In this document: positions 42,928 to 52,148 of the stretch, piece after piece
Numbering within the stretch: position 1 is the first letter of the stretch
How the letters are laid out: each line of letters begins with the position of its first letter
DNA from: Clostridiales bacterium
Lineage (GTDB): Bacteria; Bacillota; Clostridia; Oscillospirales; CAG-272
DNA: 64,000 nt
Assembly: GCA_012840355.1 (NCBI GenBank)
Contig: DULN01000011.1
Span: forward strand, 1-64,000
Direction of reading: 5' to 3'
Notes under the pieces: model-generated
Databases searched by the model: none
Told to the model about the DNA's origin: nothing
The model's input: only the letters and a program-made list of their open reading frames with translations
Position numbers and translations under genes: made by a program

Positions 42928-43377
42928 ATGCAGGGGACGAAACTAGAAAAGAAGAATAATTATCGTATTAGCCTAAGGCAGGTTTGGACCTTTTTAGCAG
43001 CTGCGGTACTATATTTCGCGCTGTTTTGCCTTTTCCCTATTGTGCTTGTGCTTGGCGCAGGGCTTGTGTCGGGATTTGCGGCAAAGAGCCTTGAAGGCAC
43101 CGCGCAGGCTGTTGCGCTTTCACTGGCGCAGCTCTCCGGCGCGGAGGTGCTTCCAAGCTTTGCAATATGCGCAGTGTTTGCGGCAGTATGTGCCGCGCTG
43201 CTCGCCGCAAGGCGAAACGTGCGCTCTATAGCGACCTTTAGACAAATAACGGTGCTTTTGGTTTATGCGTCAATTGCGGGGTTCGCGCTGTCTGCTTGCC
43301 AAAGCAAAGTAAACGGCGTGCCGCTGCGGACATTTGCTGGGCTGGTGCGCGAGCTGATATGCAGCGGAGTTTTATAA
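42928..43377 (+). CDS. Membrane protein of unknown function
   Basis: A 149-residue protein with a basic N-terminus and about four hydrophobic helices (about 20-45, 60-85, 90-108, 115-135). No family is recognised. It starts 30 bp after tmcAL with GAGGA upstream, and 18 bp before the ceramidase-like lipoprotein, so it is part of that transcript. No conserved catalytic residues are evident. Confidence 0.65.
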   Translation: MQGTKLEKKNNYRISLRQVWTFLAAAVLYFALFCLFPIVLVLGAGLVSGFAAKSLEGTAQAVALSLAQLSGAEVLPSFAICAVFAAVCAALLAARRNVRSIATFRQITVLLVYASIAGFALSACQSKVNGVPLRTFAGLVRELICSGVL

Positions 43378-43395
43378 TCTTTATAGGAGGATAAA

Positions 43396-44847
43396 ATGAA
43401 ACGTATGTTATCCGCATTTTTAGCCGGTACCTTGTTTTGTACATCTATTTGCGGCTGTAGTAGCTTTGCGCCGGACAAAGGCGGGCCACAAGGCGACGCG
43501 CGCCAAGCCCCCCAGGGTAAGGGCGGCGGCTACTGGACAGTTGGCTTCGGGTCGGCGGCGCTTGTCCCCGACGACTACGACCCGGTTACGGACAGCTTTG
43601 CCAACACATACTATATAGCGGGCTACCGGAACGACAATGTCGCTAACGGCATGCTCGACCCGCAATTTGCGCGCGCGGCGTTTATCTCCGATGGCAGCAC
43701 CTCGATTGTCGTAGCCGCGGTAGACTGTGTGGGGCTGCTGAAAGCTTTTGTCGACGAAATCAAAGCGGGACTTTCAGACGTCGTGAAGGAATATAACCTC
43801 TCCGCGATACATATCGCCTCGACGCATACCCACGCGGGAATAGACACGCTTGGGCTTTGGGGCCCGGTAGGCCGCGACGGCAAAAACGAGGCGTTTATGG
43901 AAAAGGTAAAGCTCGGCGTGCAGAGCGCGATAAGGCAGGCTTGCAAATCCGCGCGCGAGGGGAAGCTGTATTACGGCAAAGCTGACACCGGCGACCTGCA
44001 GCGCGACTCGCGCCCGCCGTATGTTTACGATAAATATATCCACCGGTTTAGGTTTGAGCCGATTGACGGCACGCCAGGGCTGCAAATAATAACTTATGGG
44101 TCGCACCCCGAGGCGCTGCGCAGCGAGAACAGCCGCGTGAGCGCCGACTTCCCATGCTATATGGGGAGAAAAATCAAAAATGCGACCGGCGACGACTTTA
44201 TCTTTTTTGCCGGCGCGGTCGGCGGGCTTATATCAACAAAAAGGCAGCTCGACGAGTCCGGTAACGAGCTTCCGCTCGAACAGGACGTCGTGGTTGTCGG
44301 CGAGAAGCTTGCCGACTGCCTCTTGTCAATCGCAGACGAAGTCGAGCTTAAGCCGGAAATTAAAGATAACACACATAAATTCAGCGTAAACCTTGACAAC
44401 AAGGTGTATGTGCTGCTATCATCACTTGGAGTGCTGGGCTCAAAGCCGATACCAGGCGGCGGAAAGTATGGGCTTGCGCTCGAGACGCAGGCGTCGCTGC
44501 TGTCACTTGGCGGCATAAACATCGCGCTTGTGCCGGGCGAGCTTTTCCCCGAGCTGGCATACGGCGGCTCGGCTGGCGAGATAGCAGCAAACCCCGGCGC
44601 CGAGCCTTACCGGACGCTTGTCGAGATTATAGGCGACCGTGACCTTCTCGTCTGGGGGCTTTGCGACGACGAGCTCGGCTATATAGTAGCGCCGAACGAC
44701 TTTTTCCTTCATCCCGAAAACCCGTATTTCGAGCGCGGCACCGACAGCTTCGGCCGCAGCCATTACGAGGAGACAAACTCGGTAGGCATCGAAGTATACT
44801 ACCGGCTCTCCGAGGCTTTCGAGGAGCTTGTGAAGCGTAGAGGATAA
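43396..44847 (+). CDS. Neutral ceramidase-like lipoprotein
   Basis: A 483-residue exported protein. The N-terminal signal ends in a Cys-containing stretch (SICGC) that can serve as a lipobox. The core matches the neutral/alkaline non-lysosomal ceramidase fold: FGSAALVPD near the start, VVAAVDCVG, and the metal-ligand motif ASTHTHAGID. Ceramidases hydrolyse sphingolipid ceramides, but bacterial homologues in this group have unproven substrates. AGGAGG lies eight bases before the ATG. It follows a small membrane protein and precedes a CotH lipoprotein. Confidence 0.83.
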   Translation: MKRMLSAFLAGTLFCTSICGCSSFAPDKGGPQGDARQAPQGKGGGYWTVGFGSAALVPDDYDPVTDSFANTYYIAGYRNDNVANGMLDPQFARAAFISDGSTSIVVAAVDCVGLLKAFVDEIKAGLSDVVKEYNLSAIHIASTHTHAGIDTLGLWGPVGRDGKNEAFMEKVKLGVQSAIRQACKSAREGKLYYGKADTGDLQRDSRPPYVYDKYIHRFRFEPIDGTPGLQIITYGSHPEALRSENSRVSADFPCYMGRKIKNATGDDFIFFAGAVGGLISTKRQLDESGNELPLEQDVVVVGEKLADCLLSIADEVELKPEIKDNTHKFSVNLDNKVYVLLSSLGVLGSKPIPGGGKYGLALETQASLLSLGGINIALVPGELFPELAYGGSAGEIAANPGAEPYRTLVEIIGDRDLLVWGLCDDELGYIVAPNDFFLHPENPYFERGTDSFGRSHYEETNSVGIEVYYRLSEAFEELVKRRG

Positions 44848-44852
44848 AAAAC

Positions 44853-44895
44853 GGGGCGGGCTTGCATGGGCAAAGGCGCTTATGCCAGCCGCCCC
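44853..44895 (+). terminator. Hairpin between the ceramidase-like and CotH genes
   Basis: GGGGCGG pairs with CCGCCCC and an inner CTTGCAT/ATGCCAG arm. No U-tract follows directly, so it may stabilise or weakly terminate the transcript rather than end it. Confidence 0.4.
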
Positions 44896-45044
44896 AAAGC
44901 GTTTTATAAAAAAGCCACCGCGCGTGCGGAGCTGGACGAATACATACCACGATTTTTTCATGGAACATAAAGTCGATTTCGAGGACTGATAAAATAAACA
45001 CTTTAAAGGAGAACGCTGCGGCGTCAAGCGCTGCAAAAAAGAAA

Positions 45045-46424
45045 ATGAATCAAACCACAAAAAAATCGCACCTACTAAAGTTGACCTCGCTGCTTCTTTT
45101 GGCAACTCTTTTTGTCGCGCCCGCCCTTTTCGGATGCGCGCCGGAGAGCGGCACAAACCCTGAGCCTACTGCAGATGAAACCACTCCCGACACCACGACG
45201 GAAGAGCCTGACAGCGCGATCAACCCCCCTTATCGTGCCGCCACGCCAGAGGAAGCTGAAAAATACCCCAAAGTGACAAACCTACCCACTCTATATATAA
45301 ACCTTGACGACGGCAAAAGAAAGCGGGACATAACAAAGGAACAGTATATCCCCGGCACATACACGCTTGTGGTGGAAGACGGTGTGGGCATATATGATGA
45401 GCCGCTTGAAATAAAGGGCAGGGGCAACTACTCGTGGACGTTCCAGCAGAAGCCCTATACGATAAAGCTTGGTAAAAAGGCCGACCTTCTCGGCATGGGC
45501 CCGGCGCGTACCTGGGTGCTTGTGACCACATATAGCGACAAGACCCTGATGCGCAACTACCTGACGTTGAACCTTGCCGTCGACATTGGCTTGCAGTATT
45601 CGGTCGAGGCTAAATATGTCGACGTTTATATAAACGGGGAATATAACGGCCTCTATGTGCTAACCGAGAAAATCCAAATCCACGACGAGCGCGTCGACAT
45701 CAACGAGTACACCGAAGGGCTGTTTGAGATAGAGGTAGACTGGCGGCATAACTACGACTGCGAGTACTGCATAAAGCTCAACAGCGGCGCGCATGTCATG
45801 TACAAACAAGCCGAGGCCGAAGATATCGGCGAGGAGAGGAAAAAGGAGCTTTACAAAGAGTTTAGGCTCTTTCTCACAACCGTCGACAAGTCGATGAGGA
45901 AAGGCTACCGTGAGTTTTCAAAATACATCGACATCCCCTCGTTTGTCGACTGGTATATAGTCAACGAGTTTGTGAAGAATTTCGATTCGGGATTTACCAC
46001 AAGCTGCTATTGCTATATCAAAAACGGCAAGCTCTACATGGGCCCGCCGTGGGATTACGACACCTGCATGGGCAACCAGAACGTAGCGACTTGCCTTTAC
46101 CCCGATGGCTACCATGTCCGCTACTCGCCGTGGTTTTCAATGCTGATGGACGACCCGGTTTTCTTCCGCAAGGTACGCGAGCGTTGGACCGAGCTTAGGA
46201 ACGCCGGCGTTTTCGACAAGTTCCTATCAGACATCCTCGAGATACCGAAAACCATGATAGCGCAGTCGGAACAGAAGACGCACCAGCTTTACAAGCATAA
46301 GCTCAAAAGCCGTGACCTACGCGGCGACCTTTCGCTCTATACGTTCGAGGACGAAGTAGACTACCTTTATAATTGGGTCAAAAAGCGCATCGAGTGGCTT
46401 GACAGCGAGTGGAAACTAAATTAG
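45045..46424 (+). CDS. CotH kinase-like lipoprotein
   Basis: A 459-residue exported protein with signal peptide, lipobox ALFGC and a Thr/Glu/Pro-rich tether (about 34-60). The CotH core has KGRGNYSW near 125, KPYTIKL, YINGEYNGLYVLTEKI and the kinase-type active block PPWDYDTCMG with two aspartates. CotH proteins are atypical surface kinases known from spore coats and from secreted polymers. The ribosome site AAGGAG lies 33 bases upstream, unusually far, so the message may fold to bring it closer. It is next to the ceramidase-like gene. Confidence 0.88.
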   Translation: MNQTTKKSHLLKLTSLLLLATLFVAPALFGCAPESGTNPEPTADETTPDTTTEEPDSAINPPYRAATPEEAEKYPKVTNLPTLYINLDDGKRKRDITKEQYIPGTYTLVVEDGVGIYDEPLEIKGRGNYSWTFQQKPYTIKLGKKADLLGMGPARTWVLVTTYSDKTLMRNYLTLNLAVDIGLQYSVEAKYVDVYINGEYNGLYVLTEKIQIHDERVDINEYTEGLFEIEVDWRHNYDCEYCIKLNSGAHVMYKQAEAEDIGEERKKELYKEFRLFLTTVDKSMRKGYREFSKYIDIPSFVDWYIVNEFVKNFDSGFTTSCYCYIKNGKLYMGPPWDYDTCMGNQNVATCLYPDGYHVRYSPWFSMLMDDPVFFRKVRERWTELRNAGVFDKFLSDILEIPKTMIAQSEQKTHQLYKHKLKSRDLRGDLSLYTFEDEVDYLYNWVKKRIEWLDSEWKLN

Positions 46425-46430
46425 GCGGTC

Positions 46431-46459
46431 TTGACATTAAAGGTAGATTATTATATAAT
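46431..46459 (+). promoter_or_regulatory. Promoter of proS
   Basis: TTGACA (46431-46436) and TATAAT (46454-46459) are separated by 17 bases, about 38 bases before the start codon. Confidence 0.88.
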
Positions 46460-46496
46460 TTAAAGAAACTATTTTTACGGTGAAGGAACGTTAAAG

Positions 46497-47939
46497 ATGG
46501 CAGAGGATAAACGCCTTGTTGAGGAAATAACGCCGATGTCGGTCGACTTTGCGCAGTGGTATACCGACATTTGCCTGAAGGCAGAGCTTGTAGACTACTC
46601 ATCGGTCAAAGGCTGCTTAATAATCCGGCCATACGGCTACGCGATTTGGGAGCATATACAGAGCATTCTCGATAAAAGGTTCAAAGAGCTTGGGCATGAG
46701 AACGTCTACATGCCGCTTTTTATACCCGAATCGCTGCTCAACAAGGAGAAGGAGCACGTAGAAGGTTTTGCGCCTGAGGTCGCGTGGGTGACGCGCGGCG
46801 GCAGCGAGGAGCTGACCGAGCCTTTGTGCGTGCGCCCGACTTCGGAAACGCTTTTTTGCGAGCATTACGCGAATATAATTAAATCATGGCGCGACCTGCC
46901 GAAGCTTTATAACCAGTGGTGCAGCGTAGTGCGCTGGGAAAAGACCACAAGGCCGTTCTTGCGCAGCCGCGAGTTCTTGTGGCAGGAAGGGCATACGATG
47001 CATGCCACCGCCGAAGAGGCAATAGAGGAAACGCTGCGCATGCTCGACGTTTACGCCGAGTTCCACGAAAAGTCGCTAGCGATACCTGTCATAAAGGGAA
47101 GGAAGACCGACAGCGACAAGTTCGCGGGCGCCGAGGCGACATATGCAATTGAGGCTCTGATGCACGATGGCAAGTCGCTGCAGGCAGGGACAAGCCACTA
47201 TTTCGGCGACGGGTTCGCGCGCGCGTTCGGCATACAGTATTCAAACAAAGAAAACAAGCTGGTTTACCCGTACCAAACCTCTTGGGGCGTATCTACCCGC
47301 ATGATTGGTGGGATAATAATGACGCATGGCGACGACAGCGGGCTTGTATTGCCTCCTGCCGTCGCGCCAGTCCAGGTTATAGTTATCCCCGTCGCACAGC
47401 ATAAGCCGGGCGTGATCGAGAAGGCGACGGAGATTGCCGGCAAGCTGCGCGACGCGGGCCTGCGCGTGAAAGTTGACACAAGCGACAATACCGCCGGTTG
47501 GAAGTTCGCCGAGTACGAGATGAAAGGCGTGCCGGTAAGGCTTGAGATCGGCCCGCGAGATATAGAGGCGAACCAGTGCGTGCTTGTGACGCGTCACAAT
47601 CGCGAAAAGGTCACCGTCTCGCTCGACGCCCTTGTGGAAGCCGCGAAAGAGCGCCTCGAGGTGGTGCATGACGGGCTTTACGAGAAAGCACTTGCAAACC
47701 GCAAGGCGCATACTTACGACTGCAAGACGATTGATGAGATAAACGAAGCGCTCGCGGCGCACGGCGACGGGTTCGTGCGAGCGATGTGGTGCGGCGAGGA
47801 AGCCTGCGAGGACGAGGTCAAAGCCAAGTCAGGCGTTGGTTCGCGCTGCATACCTCTTGAGCAGGAGCATCTATCGGACACATGCGTCTGCTGCGGCAAG
47901 CCAGCAAATCATCTCGTCGTTTGGGCAAAGGCGTATTAG
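46497..47939 (+). CDS. proS: Prolyl-tRNA synthetase, short archaeal/eukaryote-like type
   Basis: A class II synthetase of 480 residues without the editing insertion of the bacterial long form. Motif 2 is [22 protein letters not shown], and [12 protein letters not shown] and the anticodon domain (about 285-400) follow. The C-terminus has a Cys-rich region ([14 protein letters not shown]) and ends in Tyr, as in the archaeal-type enzymes. It is the first of a synthetase-rich run. A dispersed repeat element follows as probable terminator. Confidence 0.95.
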   Translation: MAEDKRLVEEITPMSVDFAQWYTDICLKAELVDYSSVKGCLIIRPYGYAIWEHIQSILDKRFKELGHENVYMPLFIPESLLNKEKEHVEGFAPEVAWVTRGGSEELTEPLCVRPTSETLFCEHYANIIKSWRDLPKLYNQWCSVVRWEKTTRPFLRSREFLWQEGHTMHATAEEAIEETLRMLDVYAEFHEKSLAIPVIKGRKTDSDKFAGAEATYAIEALMHDGKSLQAGTSHYFGDGFARAFGIQYSNKENKLVYPYQTSWGVSTRMIGGIIMTHGDDSGLVLPPAVAPVQVIVIPVAQHKPGVIEKATEIAGKLRDAGLRVKVDTSDNTAGWKFAEYEMKGVPVRLEIGPRDIEANQCVLVTRHNREKVTVSLDALVEAAKERLEVVHDGLYEKALANRKAHTYDCKTIDEINEALAAHGDGFVRAMWCGEEACEDEVKAKSGVGSRCIPLEQEHLSDTCVCCGKPANHLVVWAKAY

Positions 47940-47948
47940 TTGGATTTA

Positions 47949-47992
47949 TTGGGGGAACTTTAAAAAAAGTTCCCCCAAACCCCTTAAAACTT
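47949..47992. repeat. Dispersed inverted-repeat element, copy 2 (reverse orientation)
   Basis: TTGGGGGAACTTT and AAAGTTCCCCCAA form the hairpin, followed by CCCCTTAAAACTTT, the mirror of the AAAAGTTTTTGAAGGGG arm in copy 1. It follows proS directly. Confidence 0.8.
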
Positions 47993-48063
47993 TACCTATA
48001 CCCGAGCGGCAGCTTGGGATTTACATATTTATTTATATAGAAATATATAGAAAATTAAAACCA

Positions 48064-48804
48064 ATGGGAGAACTTGTACGCCTGCAAAAATATATAGCCG
48101 ACTGCGGGCTGATGTCACGCCGCGCGGCTGAAGAGGAGATAAGGCGCGGCAAAGTGACGGTCGGCGGGACCACGGCGCATCTAGGCGATAAAGTCGAGCT
48201 TGACGGCTCGGGCAATGCGCTGGTAGAGGTGCGTCTACGCGGGCAGCCGGTCGAGCGCCAAACAAAAAAGCATGTGACGATAATGCTTTACAAGCCGCGC
48301 GGGTATGTGACTACAATGTCCGACGAAAAGGGCCGTCCCTGCGTTGCCGACCTCGTCGAAGACGTTGGGGTGCGCGTTTACCCATGCGGCAGGCTCGACT
48401 ACGACTCGGAAGGGCTGCTAATCCTTACAAACGACGGCGAGCTTTGCAACATACTCACGCACCCAAGCCATAAAATTCCGAAAATATACCATGTAAAAAT
48501 CGGCAAAGCAGTAACGCCGGAGCAGCTCGCCGCGCTCAACAAGCCGATGGAAATAGACGGTGAGCGCTACCGCGCGGCAAAAGCAGAGGTAATAACGCTA
48601 AAGAAAAACGAAACCGTGCTGCGCATCACGCTTTACGAGGGCAAAAACCGCCAAATCCGAAAGATGTGCGAGAGTTTGGGCCTGCCGGTGCTCACGCTCA
48701 AGCGCGTGGCGATAGGCAACCTTGAGCTTGGTAACCTCAAGCCCGGAAAGTGGCGCAAGCTTTCTCCCGCACAGATTGCGTATCTGAAAGGCAGCAAAGG
48801 CTAG
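48064..48804 (+). CDS. rluB: Pseudouridine synthase, RluB/RsuA family
   Basis: A 246-residue enzyme with an N-terminal S4 RNA-binding domain (RLQKYIADCG, about 6-55) and the catalytic-Asp motif GRLDYDSEGLLILTNDGE near residue 115. It also has the family end block YEGKNRQIRKMCESLG. This type modifies rRNA, but RluB, RsuA and RluF cannot be separated from the sequence alone. There is no clear ribosome site before the ATG. The next gene starts at the base after its stop. Confidence 0.9.
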   Translation: MGELVRLQKYIADCGLMSRRAAEEEIRRGKVTVGGTTAHLGDKVELDGSGNALVEVRLRGQPVERQTKKHVTIMLYKPRGYVTTMSDEKGRPCVADLVEDVGVRVYPCGRLDYDSEGLLILTNDGELCNILTHPSHKIPKIYHVKIGKAVTPEQLAALNKPMEIDGERYRAAKAEVITLKKNETVLRITLYEGKNRQIRKMCESLGLPVLTLKRVAIGNLELGNLKPGKWRKLSPAQIAYLKGSKG

Positions 48805-49191
48805 ATGCTTAAAGTAATACCTGTTCAAGATAAAAACGAGCAAGAGCGCCTCTGTTCGCTTTGCGGGGCGGAGTATATCCCCGAGGCGCTCGCATATGCG
48901 GGCTACAGCGACGGCGGCGATTTCGCGTGCATAGCCCAGTTTAAAATATGCGCGGGCTATGTAAAGCTTTGTAGCCTTTCGGCGGCGGCAGGAGGGCCCG
49001 TGGATGAGGACGTGATGCTTCTTTGCGGGCTCGCGGCGCTTAATTTTGCGTATACAATAGGAATAAAGGAAGCGCGCTGCGATACCCCGGACGAGGCAAA
49101 GCTGCCGCTTTACCGGAAAATAGGCTTTGCGCCGTGCGGCGACGGCATGCGCTGCGACCTAGCCATGCTTTTTGAGGGGCACTGCCGCTGA
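48805..49191 (+). CDS. GNAT-like acetyltransferase
   Basis: A 128-residue protein with a GNAT-like C-terminal motif LYRKIGFAPC, but a weak acetyl-CoA loop. The N-terminal half is Cys-rich (CSLCGAEYIP). It starts one base after the pseudouridine synthase stop (TAG then ATG), so translation is probably coupled. The substrate is unknown. Confidence 0.65.
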   Translation: MLKVIPVQDKNEQERLCSLCGAEYIPEALAYAGYSDGGDFACIAQFKICAGYVKLCSLSAAAGGPVDEDVMLLCGLAALNFAYTIGIKEARCDTPDEAKLPLYRKIGFAPCGDGMRCDLAMLFEGHCR

Positions 49192-49227
49192 ATCGCCCGA
49201 ATAACAATTTTTAAGGAAGCGATTTTA

Positions 49228-50667
49228 ATGCCAAGCAAATTTGTACGCGAAAACCACACGCTGCTGTGCGATTTTTACGAGCTGACGATGGGTAACGGGT
49301 ACCTGCTCTCGGGCATAGGCGACCGGATCGCGTATTTCGACGTGTTTTTCCGCACGATCCCCAACAACGGCGGGTACGCGATTTTCGCCGGGCTTGAGCA
49401 GGTAATCGATTATATCGAAAACCTGCATTTCGACGATGAAGATATAGAATTCCTCCGCAGCAAGGGCGTTTTCGACGAGCGGTTTTTAGAGTATTTGCGC
49501 AACTTCAAGTTCACCGGCGACATCTGGGCGATGCCGGAAGGCACGCCTATATTCCCCGGCGAGCCGCTGCTTGTCGTGCGCGCGCCGATAATACAGGCGC
49601 AGTTTATCGAAACATATGTGCTGCTCACGCTCAACCACCAGTCGCTGATAGCGACGAAGGCTAACCGCATAGTGCGTGCCGCCGACGGCAGGCCGGTAGC
49701 GGAGTTCGGCTCGCGAAGGGCGCAAGGCGCTGACGGCGCGATTTTGGGCGCCCGCGCCGCATATATTGGCGGCTGCTCAAGCTCCGCGTGTACAATTGCC
49801 GACCAATGGTACGGCGTGCCGGCGACCGGCACGATGGCTCACTCGTGGGTGCAGATGTTTGATGACGAGTTTACGGCGTTCGACGTCTACTGCACGCTTT
49901 ACCCGAATAACCCCACTCTGCTTGTCGACACCTACAACGTGCTGCAGAGCGGTGTGCCGAACGCGATAAAAGCGTTCAAAAAGCATGGGATCACAAAATG
50001 CGCCGTACGCATAGACTCGGGCGATATCACATACCTTTCGCGCAAGACCCGCCAAATGCTCGACGATGCGGGGCTTTATGAGTGCAAGATCGTCGCCTCC
50101 AACTCGCTCGACGAGTACATCATCCGCGACGTCCTCGCTCAGGGCGCGTGCATCGACGCGTTCGGTGTAGGCGAGCGGCTTGTGACCTCGAAATCCGACC
50201 CGGTGTTCGACGGCGTCTATAAGCTCGCCGCGGTTGAAGATGAAAACGGCAAGATTATCCCGAGAATTAAGGTCAGCGAGAACCCCACGAAAATAACAAA
50301 CCCGCACTTTAAGAAGGTCCACAGGCTTATAGAAAACCATACCGGCAAAGCCATCGCCGACCTTATCTGCATCCACGACGAGGTAATAGATACCGCATGG
50401 CCGCTGACGATTTTCGACCCCGACTATACGTGGAAGCGCAAGACGCTGACCGATTTTACAGCGGTAGAGCTGCTAAAGCCGATTTTCAAAGGCGGTAAGT
50501 GCGTCTATCACCGCCCATCGCTTGAGGAAATAAGAAAGTACTGCGCCGAGCAGCTCGACATGCACTGGGACGAAGTCAAGCGGTTTGAAAACCCGCACAG
50601 GTACTATGTCGACCTCTCGCAGAAGCTGTGGGACCTCAAGCACGAAATGCTGCGGCTGAACAGGTGA
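49228..50667 (+). CDS. pncB: Nicotinate phosphoribosyltransferase
   Basis: This enzyme makes nicotinate mononucleotide from nicotinate and PRPP in NAD salvage. The 479-residue protein shows NHTLLCDFYELTMG at the start, EFGSRRAQG and the catalytic His in GTMAHSWV near residue 207. KTRQMLD and VGERLVTSKSDP follow. AAGGAAG lies ten bases before the ATG. It lies between a GNAT-like gene and hisS. Confidence 0.95.
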   Translation: MPSKFVRENHTLLCDFYELTMGNGYLLSGIGDRIAYFDVFFRTIPNNGGYAIFAGLEQVIDYIENLHFDDEDIEFLRSKGVFDERFLEYLRNFKFTGDIWAMPEGTPIFPGEPLLVVRAPIIQAQFIETYVLLTLNHQSLIATKANRIVRAADGRPVAEFGSRRAQGADGAILGARAAYIGGCSSSACTIADQWYGVPATGTMAHSWVQMFDDEFTAFDVYCTLYPNNPTLLVDTYNVLQSGVPNAIKAFKKHGITKCAVRIDSGDITYLSRKTRQMLDDAGLYECKIVASNSLDEYIIRDVLAQGACIDAFGVGERLVTSKSDPVFDGVYKLAAVEDENGKIIPRIKVSENPTKITNPHFKKVHRLIENHTGKAIADLICIHDEVIDTAWPLTIFDPDYTWKRKTLTDFTAVELLKPIFKGGKCVYHRPSLEEIRKYCAEQLDMHWDEVKRFENPHRYYVDLSQKLWDLKHEMLRLNR

Positions 50668-50698
50668 AAAGCAACATAGCTTGCTGCAAACCCCCATT

Positions 50699-50745
50699 AC
50701 AAAAGTTTTTAAAGGGGTTCGGGGACACCTGAAAGTTTCTCCGAG
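50699..50745. repeat. Dispersed inverted-repeat element, copy 3, degenerate
   Basis: AAAAGTTTTTAAAGGGGTTC is followed by a decayed hairpin (GGGGACACC, GAAAGTTTCTCCG). It lies after pncB. Confidence 0.6.
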
Positions 50746-50774
50746 AAAATAATCTTTAATAGGGAGCAACATCG

Positions 50775-52031
50775 ATGATACAAAGACCGCGCGGCACCTT
50801 TGACATATTGCCCGAAGAGATGCCGTACTGGTACAAAATAGAAGAGACCGCGCGGGAAGTTTCCGCGCTTTACGGGTTTTCAGAGATAAGGATACCTACA
50901 TTTGAGGCAACGGAGCTGTTCGCGCGCGGCGTAGGCGACACGACGGATGTAGTGCAAAAGGAAATGTATACCTTTACCGACAGGGAAGGCCGGTCGCTGA
51001 CACTGCGCCCTGAGGGCACCGCTGGCGTCGCTCGAGCGCTGATTGAAAACGGCAAATGCTCGGACGCGATGCCGCTCAAGCTGTTTTATATTATAAACTG
51101 CTTCAGGTACGAAAAGCCGCAGGCGGGCAGAAGCCGGGAGTTCTACCAATACGGCGTCGAACTGTTCGGTTCCGACTCGCCAGCTGCCGACGCCACCGTG
51201 ATCGCACTGGCAAACGCGGTTATAAGCCGTCTCGGCATAACCGGCACCGAGCTGCAAGTCAACTCGATAGGCTGCCCCAGCTGCCGGCCCGAGTATCATA
51301 AAAAGCTGCGGGAGTTTTTCGCCGCAAACGAGGAAAAGCTCTGCCCTACCTGCCGGGAGCGGCTTAAAACCAACCCACTGCGTATCCTCGACTGCAAAAA
51401 TGAGGACTGCATAAAGCTCTGCGAAGGCGCGCCGAAGGTGCTTGATTCGCTTTGCAGCCCCTGCGCAGGGCATTTTGAAACGCTTAAAAAATACCTAGAC
51501 GCGTCTGGAATCGCATACACGGTCAACCCCAAGATAGTGCGCGGTCTTGACTACTATACGCGCACCGTTTTCGAGTTTATTTCCGATAAAATCGGTGCGC
51601 AAAGCACAATCTGCGGCGGCGGCAGGTACGACGGGCTGATAAAGCAGATAGGCGGCCCGGAGCTGCCCGGAATAGGCTTTGCGATGGGAATAACAAGGTT
51701 GATACTTGCGATGAAAGCCTGCGGCTCAGAGGTCGAGGAGCCCATGGCGCCAAGCCTTTATATCGCGCCGCTGGGCGAGCGCGCGCAGCTTTATGCGCTA
51801 AAGCTTTCCGCGGGGCTAAAAGAAGCCGGCATATATTCGGAGTGCGACATTGTCGGCCGCTCGCTGAAATCGCAGATGAAATACGCAGACAAAATCGGCG
51901 CAAAATACACCCTCATTTTGGGCGATGCTGAGATTGACACAGGAAGGGCGATACTTAAAAATATGCAGACCGGCGAGCAGTCGGAGGTAGGAGTTTCGGA
52001 CATTGACGCGCTGCGCCGCCTGCTGTCATAG
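50775..52031 (+). CDS. hisS: Histidyl-tRNA synthetase
   Basis: A class II synthetase of 418 residues, normal length. It shows the start PRGTFDILPEE, motif 2 CFRYEKPQAGRSREFYQYG, the histidine-specific LDYYTRTVFEF and GGGRYDGL, and a C-terminal anticodon domain (about 330-418). GGGAGC lies seven bases before the ATG. Confidence 0.97.
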   Translation: MIQRPRGTFDILPEEMPYWYKIEETAREVSALYGFSEIRIPTFEATELFARGVGDTTDVVQKEMYTFTDREGRSLTLRPEGTAGVARALIENGKCSDAMPLKLFYIINCFRYEKPQAGRSREFYQYGVELFGSDSPAADATVIALANAVISRLGITGTELQVNSIGCPSCRPEYHKKLREFFAANEEKLCPTCRERLKTNPLRILDCKNEDCIKLCEGAPKVLDSLCSPCAGHFETLKKYLDASGIAYTVNPKIVRGLDYYTRTVFEFISDKIGAQSTICGGGRYDGLIKQIGGPELPGIGFAMGITRLILAMKACGSEVEEPMAPSLYIAPLGERAQLYALKLSAGLKEAGIYSECDIVGRSLKSQMKYADKIGAKYTLILGDAEIDTGRAILKNMQTGEQSEVGVSDIDALRRLLS

Positions 52032-52148
52032 CGGGCTGCGCCCGGCGCATTACAAATAGGGCGCAAAGCAAAACGAATTTACAGCCGCGAAAGGTAGCAT
52101 TAAACCTTATATTAGCGTCATTACCGAAACAAGACTGGAGAGAGATAT

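Noticed and set aside
44503..45156. A 217-codon minus-strand frame across the ceramidase-CotH junction
   Set aside because: It is antisense to two clear lipoprotein genes and has no start signals.
47836..48063. Longer form of the pseudouridine synthase
   Set aside because: The extension overlaps the 3' end of proS and the repeat element, and the S4 domain begins after the ATG at 48064.
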